Of a DNA stretch of 64,000 bases, positions 7,185 to 14,872 are shown one piece after another (position 1 is the first letter of the stretch; every line of letters begins with the position of its first letter). A program made the translations under genes and the position numbers. Under the pieces are notes generated by a model. That model was not told the DNA's origin, searched no databases, and saw only the letters and a program-made list of their open reading frames with translations. Source of the stretch: Lentzea pudingi (GTDB lineage: Bacteria > Actinomycetota > Actinomycetes > Mycobacteriales > Pseudonocardiaceae); contig NZ_BMNC01000003.1 of the NCBI RefSeq assembly GCF_014646255.1, positions 908,442 to 972,441 of the forward strand, given 5' to 3'.

Positions 7185-7622
7185 TCACAGGCGAGGTCGG
7201 GTCAGCAACCGGGAGAGCACGATCGCACTCTCGGTCCGGTCGACGAGAGCCGTGGAGCGCACTCGTTGAATGGCCTGCTCCAGGTGCGGGATGTCCCGGG
7301 CGAGCATGTAGAGCATCGCGTCGGCGGCACCGGAGACGGTGCAGGCCTCGATGACCTCAGGGATGTCGTGGAGAGCCTTCGTCAGCTCGGCGGGGGTGGG
7401 GTTGCCCGTGCAGTAGACCTCGACGAACGCCTCGGTGTGCCACGCCATGGCCTGCGGGTCGACCAGGGCGCTGAAGCCGCGGATCGCCCCGGTGGCGACG
7501 AGGCGGTCGAGCCGTCTCTTGGCGGCGGACGGCGACAACCCCGCTGCCTTGCCGATTTGGGCGTACGTGGCGCGGGCGTTGCGCAGCACGCACCGGATGA
7601 TCGCTTCGTCGATGTCGTCCAT
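7185..7622 (-). CDS. Lrp/AsnC-family transcriptional regulator
   Basis: 145 residues from the ATG at 7622. The N-terminal helix-turn-helix (DDIDEAIIRCVLRNARATYAQ onward, then KAAGLSPSAAKRRLDRLVATG) and the C-terminal RAM ligand domain (EAFVEVYCTGNPTPAEL to VSGAADAMLYMLARD) are standard. It is divergent from the M20 peptidase at 7746 across 123 bases, the usual arrangement for an Lrp protein controlling amino-acid or peptide catabolism. A CTTTGCAAAG palindrome lies in that interval. Confidence 0.9.
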   Translation of the reverse strand: MDDIDEAIIRCVLRNARATYAQIGKAAGLSPSAAKRRLDRLVATGAIRGFSALVDPQAMAWHTEAFVEVYCTGNPTPAELTKALHDIPEVIEACTVSGAADAMLYMLARDIPHLEQAIQRVRSTALVDRTESAIVLSRLLTRPRL

Positions 7623-7669
7623 GCCCAGAGGATCCGGCCTGGTGCAAATAACTGCCATAGAGCACTGAT

Positions 7670-7679
7670 CTTTGCAAAG
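7670..7679. promoter_or_regulatory. CTTTGCAAAG palindrome (copy 1 of 3 in the window)
   Basis: A 10-bp perfect palindrome in the Lrp/M20 divergent promoter. Two identical copies occur at 12468-12477 and 12485-12494 between peptide deformylase and an ArsR-like regulator. A shared regulator is possible. Confidence 0.45.
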
Positions 7680-7745
7680 AATGCGCTGGTAGATGCCGAT
7701 TTTGGCGATTGATTGCGTGTGCGGGCGAACCTAATCTCACGGCTC

Positions 7746-9007
7746 GTGACCATCAACGATGTCGAGGCGGCGGCGCTGGCCGCGGTGGACGAGGCCGCGA
7801 TCGGCCGGCTCCTGCTGGACCTGCTCGCGGTGCCGAGCGTGACGGGCAGTGCCGCGGAGTCCGAGGCGCAGCACGTGCTGGCGGGGCACCTGGAGCGGCT
7901 GGACCTGGACGTCGACCTGTGGTCCATGGACCTGGCCTCACTGCGGGCGCACCCCGACTTCCCCGGTGGCGAAGCCCCGCGCACAGAAGCGTGGGGACTG
8001 GTGGGCTGCAGCCGTGCGACCGGCGACGGGCCGACGTTGATCCTGCAGGGGCATGTCGACGTGGTCCCGCCCGGCGACGTGGCGCAGTGGGACGGCGATC
8101 CGTTCCGCCCTCGGGCCGTCGGCGACGTCGTGCACGGCCGCGGGGCGTGTGACATGAAGGCCGGTGTGGTGGCGATCCTCGCCGCGCTGGCCGCGATCCG
8201 TGCGGCGGACGCGAGACTGCGCGGCCAGGTGTCGGTGCACTTCGTGGTCAGCGAGGAGGACGGCGGGCTCGGCGCGTTCGGCACGATCCAGCGCGGCCAC
8301 ACCGGCGACGCCTGCATCATCACCGAGCCGACCAGCGGCGCGCTGATGGTCGCCAACGGCGGCGCCCTGACGTTCCGCATCGAGGTCCCCGGCCAGGCCA
8401 CGCACGGCAGCACCCGCTACGCCGGGGTCAGCGCCATCGACGCGTACCTGCCGATCCACGCCGCGCTCGCCCGCCTCGAGACCAGGCGCAACGCCGACGC
8501 CGATCCGCTGATGTCGGGCTGGAAGATCCCGTACCCGCTGTCGGTCGGCACGGTGCGGGCCGGCGACTGGGCGAGCAGCGTGCCGGACCTGCTGGTCGCC
8601 GAGGGACGGCTGGGCGTGGCGCTGGGCGAGGATCCCGCGCAGGCCCGCGCCGACCTGGAGGCGTGCGTGGCCGAGGCCTGCGCGTCGGACCCGTGGCTGC
8701 GGTCGCACCCGGCCGTCGTGACGTGGCCCGGTGGTCAGTTCGCCAGCGGCAGGCTGCCGGCCGCGCATCCCCTGGCGGCGCTGGTCGGCGACGCGCACGC
8801 CGACGTCACCAGGTCCGCGCGACCCGCCGAGCAGGTGCGCCTTACGGCAGTGACCTGCGCCTGTACGCGGGAGCGGGAATCCCGACGCTGCAGTACGGAC
8901 CCGGTGACGTGCGGTTCGCCCACGGCCCGCAGGAGCAGGTGCGGGTCAATGAGGTCGTCACGGTGGCGCGGGCCCTGGTCCTGGCCACCCTGCGGACGGT
9001 CGGGTGA
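7746..9007 (+). pseudogene. M20-family peptidase/deacetylase, frameshifted near the C-terminus
   Basis: The family is ArgE/DapE/CPG2-like: LQGHVDVVPPGD (first metal His and Asp), GRGACDMKAG (bridging Asp), SEEDGG (catalytic Glu and metal ligand) and the dimerisation-domain segment QATHGSTRYAG. The frame runs from GTG 7746 to about 8834. There the expected end (GAPYGSDLRLYAGAGIPTLQ, FAHGPQEQVRVNE) continues in the -1 frame to the TGA at 9005-9007. One missing G in the gcaggtgcgcc stretch (8831-8841) explains it. Without the shift the protein would run out of family to 9101 and lose the last metal-binding His. It is either a true frameshift or an assembly error. Confidence 0.75.
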
Positions 9008-9058
9008 CTGCCCCTACGGCCGTTGTCGTGAACGTCGGGGTGGAACAGCCTGGATTCC

Positions 9059-10558
9059 ATGCTCCACGCCCAAGCCGTCCAACCCACCCGGAGCCCGCTG
9101 ACGCACGCCCCTGCCCACGCGCTGCAGAGAGCCGTGGGCAACAGGGCCGTCACCGGGCTCGTCCAGCGGCTCGCGGTGCAACGGGCGTCACGGTCGGACC
9201 TGCTCACCGCGTTGCGCGGGGCGATCCAGGCCGGTGAGTGGCAGACGGTCGCCACCCGGCTCAACGGGTTCAACGACGCCGACATCGTCCGGCTCTCGGC
9301 AGGCCTGTCCGTGGGCGAGGCCGCCAACACCAGGGCCGCCGTCGCGGTGCACCTGGCCGGGTGGCCGCAGGAGCAGACGATCATCGCGGCGCTGGACAGA
9401 GGGCGGGCGGAGGTCGCCCGGATCGGACGGATCTACCAGGTGTACGAGCAGGCGGTCCGCGCCGGCGAGTGGGCCGCGGTGACCCGCCAGCTGCACGCCA
9501 TGTCCGACCAGGACATCACCTCACGGCTGGCGAAACTCCCACCGGACGCGATCCGCGACCTGGCCGAGGTCGCGCACGACCACAGCGAGCGCATCGCTGG
9601 CAAGGTGGCGAAGGCGGCGAAGGACCGGGGCGTCGAGGTACCCGACAGGTCCGCCCACCTGGTCGTCGGCGACCGCGACCTCGGTCCCGTGGCCGAACGC
9701 CAGCAGACCGGCGGCGAGCGCATCGTGGCCGTCGACTCCGAACTGGCCAGGGGAGAGGGCGCGTCGATCGGCGGCCGTTCCGTGGCCAGCGGCCCGGTCG
9801 TCGTGCTGAGCGCCCTGCCCGCGGTCGACCTCGCGAAGACCGCCCGCGAGGCCAGCGGCATCTACCGCATCGTCGCCTGCCGACTCGTCCCCATCACCAC
9901 GCAGACGGTGGCCCGCCGCGCGGCGTTCGGCCTGGCCGTGAAAGCGCCGGTGTTCGTCGTGCTCACGCTGGTAGGCGTCGCCATCACGCTCGGGGTCGCG
10001 TACGCCATCGCGCACACCCAGGAAATCAACGCGCAGATGGACAAGTGGGGCGGCACCCTGCCACCGGGCGGCCTCGCGGACACGGACCCCGCGCAGGAGG
10101 AGAAACCCGACGGCGGCGACGGCGAGTGCGAGTGCCCGCCCGGCACGAACGCCACCTACGGCGGCCTCGACTCGCTGGGTCGCGCGACCGGGGTCCGCGC
10201 CACCATGCGCGGCCGCACGTGGTCGGGCCAGCGCCCGCTGGAGGACCCGGCCGGCTACTCGGGTGTCGTCGCCGGGCAGCACCGGGCCCACCTGCTCGCC
10301 AGGGTGCTGGGTGGCAGCGGGGGACGGGAGAACCTCGTGCCGTTCGGCGGGCTGCAGAACATCCGGATGTACGTGGACGTCGAGTCCCACGTCGAGGAGT
10401 TCGTCACCCTGAACCCGACCACGTGCGTCGAGTACACGGCGACCCCGGTCTACGAGGGCAACGTCCTGTCGCCGGTCGCGATCGAGGTGGTGGCGCGGGA
10501 TCTGTGCACCGGCAAGGAGATCATCCGCCGAACGGTCTCGAACTACACGATCCACTGA
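9059..10558 (+). CDS. Effector-like protein: eCIS-type leader, helical repeats, TM segment and DNA/RNA endonuclease-like C-terminus
   Basis: 499 residues. Residues 20-42 carry HALQRAVGNRAVTGLVQR, the same leader type as the gene at 5814. Residues 53-95 and 129-171 are two copies of a helical module (AIQAGEWQTVATRLNGFNDADI and AVRAGEWAAVTRQLHAMSDQDI). A hydrophobic segment at about 297-319 could span a membrane. After a Cys pair (ECECPPG, 356-361), the C-terminus resembles the DNA/RNA non-specific endonuclease fold of bacterial toxins: YGGLDSLGRATGVRA, then HRAHLLARVLGG (His408/His411) and ENLVPFG (Asn425). The predicted role is a secreted or injected nuclease toxin. No immunity gene is recognised: a strong terminator follows, then an unrelated coiled-coil gene. 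Confidence 0.65.
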   Translation: MLHAQAVQPTRSPLTHAPAHALQRAVGNRAVTGLVQRLAVQRASRSDLLTALRGAIQAGEWQTVATRLNGFNDADIVRLSAGLSVGEAANTRAAVAVHLAGWPQEQTIIAALDRGRAEVARIGRIYQVYEQAVRAGEWAAVTRQLHAMSDQDITSRLAKLPPDAIRDLAEVAHDHSERIAGKVAKAAKDRGVEVPDRSAHLVVGDRDLGPVAERQQTGGERIVAVDSELARGEGASIGGRSVASGPVVVLSALPAVDLAKTAREASGIYRIVACRLVPITTQTVARRAAFGLAVKAPVFVVLTLVGVAITLGVAYAIAHTQEINAQMDKWGGTLPPGGLADTDPAQEEKPDGGDGECECPPGTNATYGGLDSLGRATGVRATMRGRTWSGQRPLEDPAGYSGVVAGQHRAHLLARVLGGSGGRENLVPFGGLQNIRMYVDVESHVEEFVTLNPTTCVEYTATPVYEGNVLSPVAIEVVARDLCTGKEIIRRTVSNYTIH

Positions 10559-10703
10559 TGTCGCGGCACCTGTGCGTAGCCGGCCAGGCTGTCCGGTGCA
10601 CGTGGAACTCGCAGTCGAAGTCGATGCCCATGTTTTTCAGCCCTCTCCGTGCGGCAGAGCCAGCGTGATCAGGGCACCCCAACGGAACTCCCGCCCGCCA
10701 TTT

Positions 10704-10744
10704 CTGGCCGCCGATAATGTTCACTTATCGGCGGCCAGACTTTT
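10704..10744 (+). terminator. Strong intrinsic terminator after the effector region
   Basis: A perfect 14-bp stem (CTGGCCGCCGATAA at 10704-10717, complement at 10725-10738) with a 7-base loop, followed by actttt. It is one of the few canonical stem-plus-T-run terminators in the window. It separates the effector gene from the zinc-finger coiled-coil gene. Confidence 0.85.
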
Positions 10745-10811
10745 CCCGCCCAATTGAGTAGCGTTGCGTTACTTAACGTTATTGCACACGTATTTCTGCT
10801 ACGCTATCGCC

Positions 10812-11954
10812 GTGGAGACGAGCTGCAACTTCCCCGGCTGTGAGCGCCCCGTTTTTCGAGGTGGCGGGCCTGGCAGGCCTTCGGAGTACTGCGATCTGCC
10901 GGAGCACACGCGCTGGCGGGCGTGGCGGGAGAGGCAGCGACTGGCGGAAGCCCCCGAGCAAAACGTGGAGGTCGTCACCGTGACGAATCTCCCCAGGGTC
11001 TCCGGTACCGCCAAGATCAGGGCCGAAGAGCTCCTCGACCGGTTCCGGGTGCTGTCGGAGCAGATGCACCAGACCCTCGGACGGGCCGTCGGTGAGCTGA
11101 ACGCGATGGCTGACCCGAGTGTCGCCGAGAGCCTGGTGCAGGCCGCCGAAGCCGAGGCCGCGCGACGGGTCGCGGAGGCGCAGGCCGAGGTGGCTTCCGC
11201 GGAACGACGCCGGCACGAGGCGGAGCAGGCGCGCAAGGCCGCCGAGGAGACCACCGAGCAGGCGGTGCGCGCGGCGGAGGAGGCCGACGACGCCGTCGAC
11301 ACCGCGGTGACGGAACGGGACGAGGCTCGCGAGGCGGCGAGGGTCGCTGTTGACCGTGCTGAGGCGGAGATCGCCGAGGTCCGGGTGCAGGCCGCCGCGG
11401 TGGTCGAGGAGATCCGGGCCGAGGCCGACGAGAAGGTGCGTCAGGCGCTGGAGGCGGCTGAGCAGGCGAAGTCCGATGCGGTGAAGCACGCCGAGCAGGC
11501 GCGAAGGCAGGCGGCCAAGGAGATCGAACAGGCTCGTGCCCAGGCCGCCCAGGAGGTCGAACGGACGCGCGTGGAGGCGCAGGCCGTGGTGGAACAGGCC
11601 AAAGCCGAGGCGTCCGCGGCGGTCGAGGCCGCTGGCCAGGCGCGACAGGAGGCGGCGGAGACCGTCAGCCGGGCCGCGAAGGCACGGGATCAGGCAGTGG
11701 TGCGAGCGGAACGCGCCGAGCAGGCCGCCGCGGACGCGCGGGCTGAGCTGGAGCGGTCACGCGGGGAGTTCGAGACGCGGTTCGCGCAGGTCAGGCAGGA
11801 GAGCGCGGAGCAGGTGGCGGCGGTACGGCAGACGCTCGCCGTCGTGGAGGACGCGCGTACCCAGACGCTGACCCGCGCCGAGCGTGCGGAACGTCAGCTG
11901 GACGAGGCGGCGGAGGAGCTGCGGGCAGCGCGGCGGGCGAAGACCTCGTCCTGA
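10812..11954 (+). CDS. Zinc-finger and long coiled-coil protein of unknown function
   Basis: 380 residues from GTG 10812. The N-terminus is a short CCCH-type module (Cys5, Cys10, Cys27, His32 in a C-N-F-P-G-C ... G-R-P-S-E-Y-C ... H pattern) followed by a basic RWRAWRERQR stretch. From about residue 90 to the end it is almost pure Ala/Glu/Arg heptad sequence, an uninterrupted coiled coil of roughly 280 residues. Similar layouts occur in plasmid- and ICE-borne actinomycete proteins and recall KfrA-like DNA-binding coiled coils, but I cannot assign a family. The preceding ~70 bases are unusually A+T-rich and probably hold the promoter. Its last 61 bases overlap the convergent deformylase gene. 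Confidence 0.75.
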   Translation: METSCNFPGCERPVFRGGGPGRPSEYCDLPEHTRWRAWRERQRLAEAPEQNVEVVTVTNLPRVSGTAKIRAEELLDRFRVLSEQMHQTLGRAVGELNAMADPSVAESLVQAAEAEAARRVAEAQAEVASAERRRHEAEQARKAAEETTEQAVRAAEEADDAVDTAVTERDEAREAARVAVDRAEAEIAEVRVQAAAVVEEIRAEADEKVRQALEAAEQAKSDAVKHAEQARRQAAKEIEQARAQAAQEVERTRVEAQAVVEQAKAEASAAVEAAGQARQEAAETVSRAAKARDQAVVRAERAEQAAADARAELERSRGEFETRFAQVRQESAEQVAAVRQTLAVVEDARTQTLTRAERAERQLDEAAEELRAARRAKTSS

Positions 11955-12466
11955 GAAGCCGCCATCTCGCGCAGGGCGGACTTGCGTTCGCGCTGGGTGA
12001 GCCGGTCCAGGTAGAGCCTGCCGTGCAGGTGGTCGGTCTCGTGCTGCAGGCAGCGGGCGAAGTAGCCGCTGCCCTCGACGACGATCGGGATGCCGTCCTT
12101 GTCCTGGCCGCGCACGACGGCGCGGTCGAGGCGGGCCACGACGCGGTACGGGCCCGGCACGGACAGGCAGCCCTCCGGTTCCTCGAGGAGGGTGCGCTGG
12201 TCAGCGGGCACGTCGTCGAGCACGGGGTTGAGGATGTGGCCGGTGTGGCGGGTTCCCCACTCGTCGGTCATGTCCCACACGAACAGCTGCGCGTCGACGC
12301 CGACCTGGTTCGCGGCGATGGCGGCGCCCTCGGCTACGTGGTTGGTGGCGAACATGTCGTCGATCAGCCGGGTGAGCTCGGGCGTGCCGAACTCGGTGAC
12401 CTCGCGGCAGCGGCGGGTCAGGATCTCTTCGCCGACGACGGTGATGCGGCGGGGTGAACCAGGCAT
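11894..12466 (-). CDS. def: Peptide deformylase
   Basis: 190 residues with the three deformylase motifs: EGAAIAANQVG (46-56), EGCLSV (98-103, metal ligand Cys100) and QHETDHLHG (141-149, metal ligands His142/His146 and catalytic Glu143). It removes the formyl group from nascent N-termini using Fe2+. It stands alone, without fmt, and is probably an accessory copy; a resistance role against deformylase inhibitors is possible but unproven. The ATG at 12466 is chosen over a TTG at 12475. The two CTTTGCAAAG sites cover its start region. Confidence 0.9.
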   Translation of the reverse strand: MPGSPRRITVVGEEILTRRCREVTEFGTPELTRLIDDMFATNHVAEGAAIAANQVGVDAQLFVWDMTDEWGTRHTGHILNPVLDDVPADQRTLLEEPEGCLSVPGPYRVVARLDRAVVRGQDKDGIPIVVEGSGYFARCLQHETDHLHGRLYLDRLTQRERKSALREMAASQDEVFARRAARSSSAASSS

Positions 12467-12467
12467 G

Positions 12468-12494
12468 CTTTGCAAAGTAGCAGTCTTTGCAAAG
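12468..12494. promoter_or_regulatory. Twin CTTTGCAAAG operators between deformylase and the ArsR-like regulator
   Basis: Two identical 10-bp palindromes (12468-12477, 12485-12494), 17 bases apart centre to centre, sit in the 48-base divergent interval. They are the probable operator of the regulator at 12515, which would then repress both genes. Confidence 0.65.
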
Positions 12495-12514
12495 TTATCG
12501 GTAGGGTGCCCGTC

Positions 12515-12916
12515 ATGTCCCGACGCCCGCTACCGGACCACCCCGTGCGCCTCGCGTTGCTCGACCTGCTGGCCGAGCACGGCACGCTCACCTCGACCCA
12601 GGCCGCCGCACGACTCGGCGAGAGTTCGGGGTCGTGCTCGTTCCACCTGCGGCAGCTCGCTGAGCTGGGGTTGATCGAGGAAGCGCCGCACCAGGGCGGC
12701 AAGGCACGCCCGTGGCAGCTGCGGTGGGAGACCGACGACGAGCCGGCGGACGACGCGTTCACCGCGCTCATCCACGTGACCCCGGACGAGATGGCGGAGA
12801 TCAGCGCGTCGATCCGGCGCCTGCTGTTCCGCTACCGCGACCGGGGCACGCGCCCCGCGGACGCGGTGGCCGTGACGGCGGAGGTCAGGTTGCGCACCGG
12901 CAACCCAGTAGGCTGA
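12515..12916 (+). CDS. ArsR-like winged-helix regulator
   Basis: 133 residues, ATG at 12515. The N-terminal half is a winged helix (LALLDLLAEHGTLTSTQAAA then GSCSFHLRQLAELGLIEEA), close to the HTH_20/ArsR group. The C-terminal half is a helical segment rich in Asp, Glu and Arg with no recognised ligand domain. It is divergent from deformylase over twin palindromes, so autoregulation and control of def are likely. The next gene begins only six bases after its stop, so the two form an operon. Confidence 0.8.
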   Translation: MSRRPLPDHPVRLALLDLLAEHGTLTSTQAAARLGESSGSCSFHLRQLAELGLIEEAPHQGGKARPWQLRWETDDEPADDAFTALIHVTPDEMAEISASIRRLLFRYRDRGTRPADAVAVTAEVRLRTGNPVG

Positions 12917-12922
12917 CCGGCG

Positions 12923-13708
12923 ATGGACGAGCTGAAAGGCGACTGCGCCAACTGTTTCGGATTGTGCTGCGTCGCGCTGCCGTTCGCCAGGTCGGCGGAC
13001 TTCGCGGCCACCAAGGACGCGGGCTCACCCTGCCGGAACCTGCTGGCCGACCACTCCTGCGGCATCCACGACCAGTTGCGGCAGAAGGGTTATCCCGGCT
13101 GCACGGTCTACGACTGCTTCGGCGCGGGCCAGCGCGTGTCGCAGACGGTGTTCGCCGGCGTCGACTGGCGCACCGGCGAGCGGCAGAAGATGTTCGCGGT
13201 GTTCCCGGTCGTGCGGCAGCTGCACGAGCTGCTCTGGTACCTCGCCGAGGCGCGCCGCCTGGACCCGCACGACGATCTCGCCGAGGCCTACGCCGACGTC
13301 GAACAGCACACCGTCGCCACGCCGGAGGACATCCTCGCGCTCGACGTCGCGGAGATCCGGGCGAAGGTGAACGTCCTGCTGCTGCGCACCAGCGAACAGC
13401 TGCGGGCCAGCGCGAAGTCCTACCGGGGCGCCGACCTGATCGGGGCGCGGCTGCGCAACAAGAACCTGAGCAGCGCGGACTTCCGCGGCGCGTACCTGAT
13501 CGGCGCGGATCTCACGAACTCCGACCTGTCGCGGGCGGACATGATCGGCGCCGATCTGCGGGGCGCCGACCTGTCGGGGGCGGACCTGAGCACCTGCCTG
13601 TTCCTGACCCAGCCGCAGGTGAACGCGGCGCGGGGCAACGCGCGGACGAAGCTGCCCGAGGCGCTGTCCCGGCCCGCGCACTGGACGGCGCCCGCCAGGC
13701 GCCACTGA
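12923..13708 (+). CDS. Cys-cluster (YkgJ-like) and pentapeptide-repeat fusion protein
   Basis: 261 residues. The N-terminus has a cysteine-rich module (CANCFGLCC, Cys8-Cys16, then Cys37, Cys46, Cys60 and Cys65) like the YkgJ/putative zinc- or iron-chelating family. Residues ~167-225 form about a dozen pentapeptides of the A(D/N)LxG type (GADLIGARLRNKNLSSADFR and onward), which fold as a right-handed beta-helix. Pentapeptide proteins can mimic DNA or act as scaffolds. The fusion is known in actinobacteria, but its role is not. Operon with the regulator at 12515. Confidence 0.8.
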   Translation: MDELKGDCANCFGLCCVALPFARSADFAATKDAGSPCRNLLADHSCGIHDQLRQKGYPGCTVYDCFGAGQRVSQTVFAGVDWRTGERQKMFAVFPVVRQLHELLWYLAEARRLDPHDDLAEAYADVEQHTVATPEDILALDVAEIRAKVNVLLLRTSEQLRASAKSYRGADLIGARLRNKNLSSADFRGAYLIGADLTNSDLSRADMIGADLRGADLSGADLSTCLFLTQPQVNAARGNARTKLPEALSRPAHWTAPARRH

Positions 13709-13750
13709 CGCTCCCACGCTCATGTGACGGCTCTACCAGCGGTTTCGACT

Positions 13751-13768
13751 TGACTGAAAATTTAGTCA
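13751..13768. promoter_or_regulatory. Imperfect palindrome TGACTGAAAATTTAGTCA, probable TetR operator
   Basis: An A+T-rich 18-bp dyad 16 bases upstream of the ATG of the agmatine deiminase-like gene. The TetR gene immediately downstream of that gene is the probable ligand-responsive repressor acting here. Confidence 0.55.
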
Positions 13769-13784
13769 GGAATACGGTGGGGGC

Positions 13785-14861
13785 ATGAACAGGCGCAACT
13801 TCGTGCAGTCGGCGGCAGCCGCCATCAGCGGTCTGGTCGCCGGGTGCGGGAGCGGGACCGGCGGCACCACCGCCGGCGAGAAGTCGTGGGTCATGCCCGA
13901 GGAGGGGCAGCCGCACCAGCGGACGTGGATGGCGTTCGCGGCCGGCGAGCGGATCTGGGGCCCGGATCTGCTGCCCCAGGTGCGGCGTGACCAGGCCGCG
14001 GTCGCGACGACGATCGCCCGGTTCGAGCCGGTGTCGATGCTGGTGCGGGCCGAGGACCTGGAGCTGGCCCGGTCGTTGATGCCGGGGGTCGAGCTGGTGA
14101 CAGCGGAGTTCGACGACCTGTGGATGCGCGACACCGGACTTGTTTTCGTGACCGGCGGCGGTGCGGTCGACTTCAACTTCAACGGCTGGGGCGGCAAGCA
14201 GGACCACCGTGGTGACGCGAAGGTCGCCGGGTTCGTCGCCGCTCAGGCCGGTGCGGAGCGGGTGCGGACGGACCTGGTGCTGGAGGGTGGCGCGCTGGAG
14301 GTCGACGGTGAGGGCACGGCGATCATCACCGAGAGCTGCGTGCTCAACAGCAACCGCAACCGGGGCTGGCAGAAGAGCGACGTCGAGGCCGAGCTCGCGC
14401 GCCTGCTGGGGATCAGGAAGGTGATCTGGCTGCCGGGCATCGCCGGGCGCGACATCACCGACGGCCACACCGACTTCTACGCGCGGTTCGCCGGGCCCGG
14501 CGTGGTGGTGGCGGGGCTGGACAACGACCCCGAGTCGTTCGACTACGACGTGACGCGCCGTCACCTGGAGATCCTGCGCGGCGCCACGGACGCGGCGGGC
14601 AGGCCGTTGCGGGTCGAGGTGATGGAAGGGCCCGAGACGGTCCGGGTGCGGGATGAGGACTTCGCGGCCGGGTACGTCAACTTCTACGTGTGCAACGGTG
14701 CCGTGGTCGGGCCGGAGTTCGGTGACCGGCGGGCGGACGCCGCGGCGAAGGCGACGATGGAGCGGCTGTTCCCCGGACGTACGGTGGTGCAGATCAACAT
14801 CGACGCCATCGCGTCGGGCGGGGGCGGCATCCACTGCACCACGCAGCAGCAACCCCGGTAG
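13785..14861 (+). CDS. Agmatine/peptidylarginine deiminase-family enzyme, predicted lipoprotein
   Basis: 358 residues. The N-terminus MNRRNFVQSAAAAISGLVAGC is a signal peptide ending in the lipobox LVAGC (Cys21), so an extracytoplasmic, lipid-anchored location is predicted; agmatine deiminases are usually cytoplasmic. The guanidine-modifying fold is clear: WMRDTG (113-118), DITDGHTD with His228, and catalytic Cys351 in GGIHCTTQQQP at the extreme C-terminus. It probably hydrolyses agmatine or a related guanidine to the N-carbamoyl product and ammonia. Preceded by an A+T-rich palindrome and followed 11 bases later by a TetR gene. Confidence 0.85.
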   Translation: MNRRNFVQSAAAAISGLVAGCGSGTGGTTAGEKSWVMPEEGQPHQRTWMAFAAGERIWGPDLLPQVRRDQAAVATTIARFEPVSMLVRAEDLELARSLMPGVELVTAEFDDLWMRDTGLVFVTGGGAVDFNFNGWGGKQDHRGDAKVAGFVAAQAGAERVRTDLVLEGGALEVDGEGTAIITESCVLNSNRNRGWQKSDVEAELARLLGIRKVIWLPGIAGRDITDGHTDFYARFAGPGVVVAGLDNDPESFDYDVTRRHLEILRGATDAAGRPLRVEVMEGPETVRVRDEDFAAGYVNFYVCNGAVVGPEFGDRRADAAAKATMERLFPGRTVVQINIDAIASGGGGIHCTTQQQPR

Positions 14862-14872
14862 CGAGAACGGAA

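Noticed and set aside
5400..10600. Complete toxin-immunity locus around the effector-like genes
   Set aside because: No small gene immediately after either effector shows an immunity-protein family; the neighbours are Lrp, M20 and a coiled-coil protein behind a terminator.
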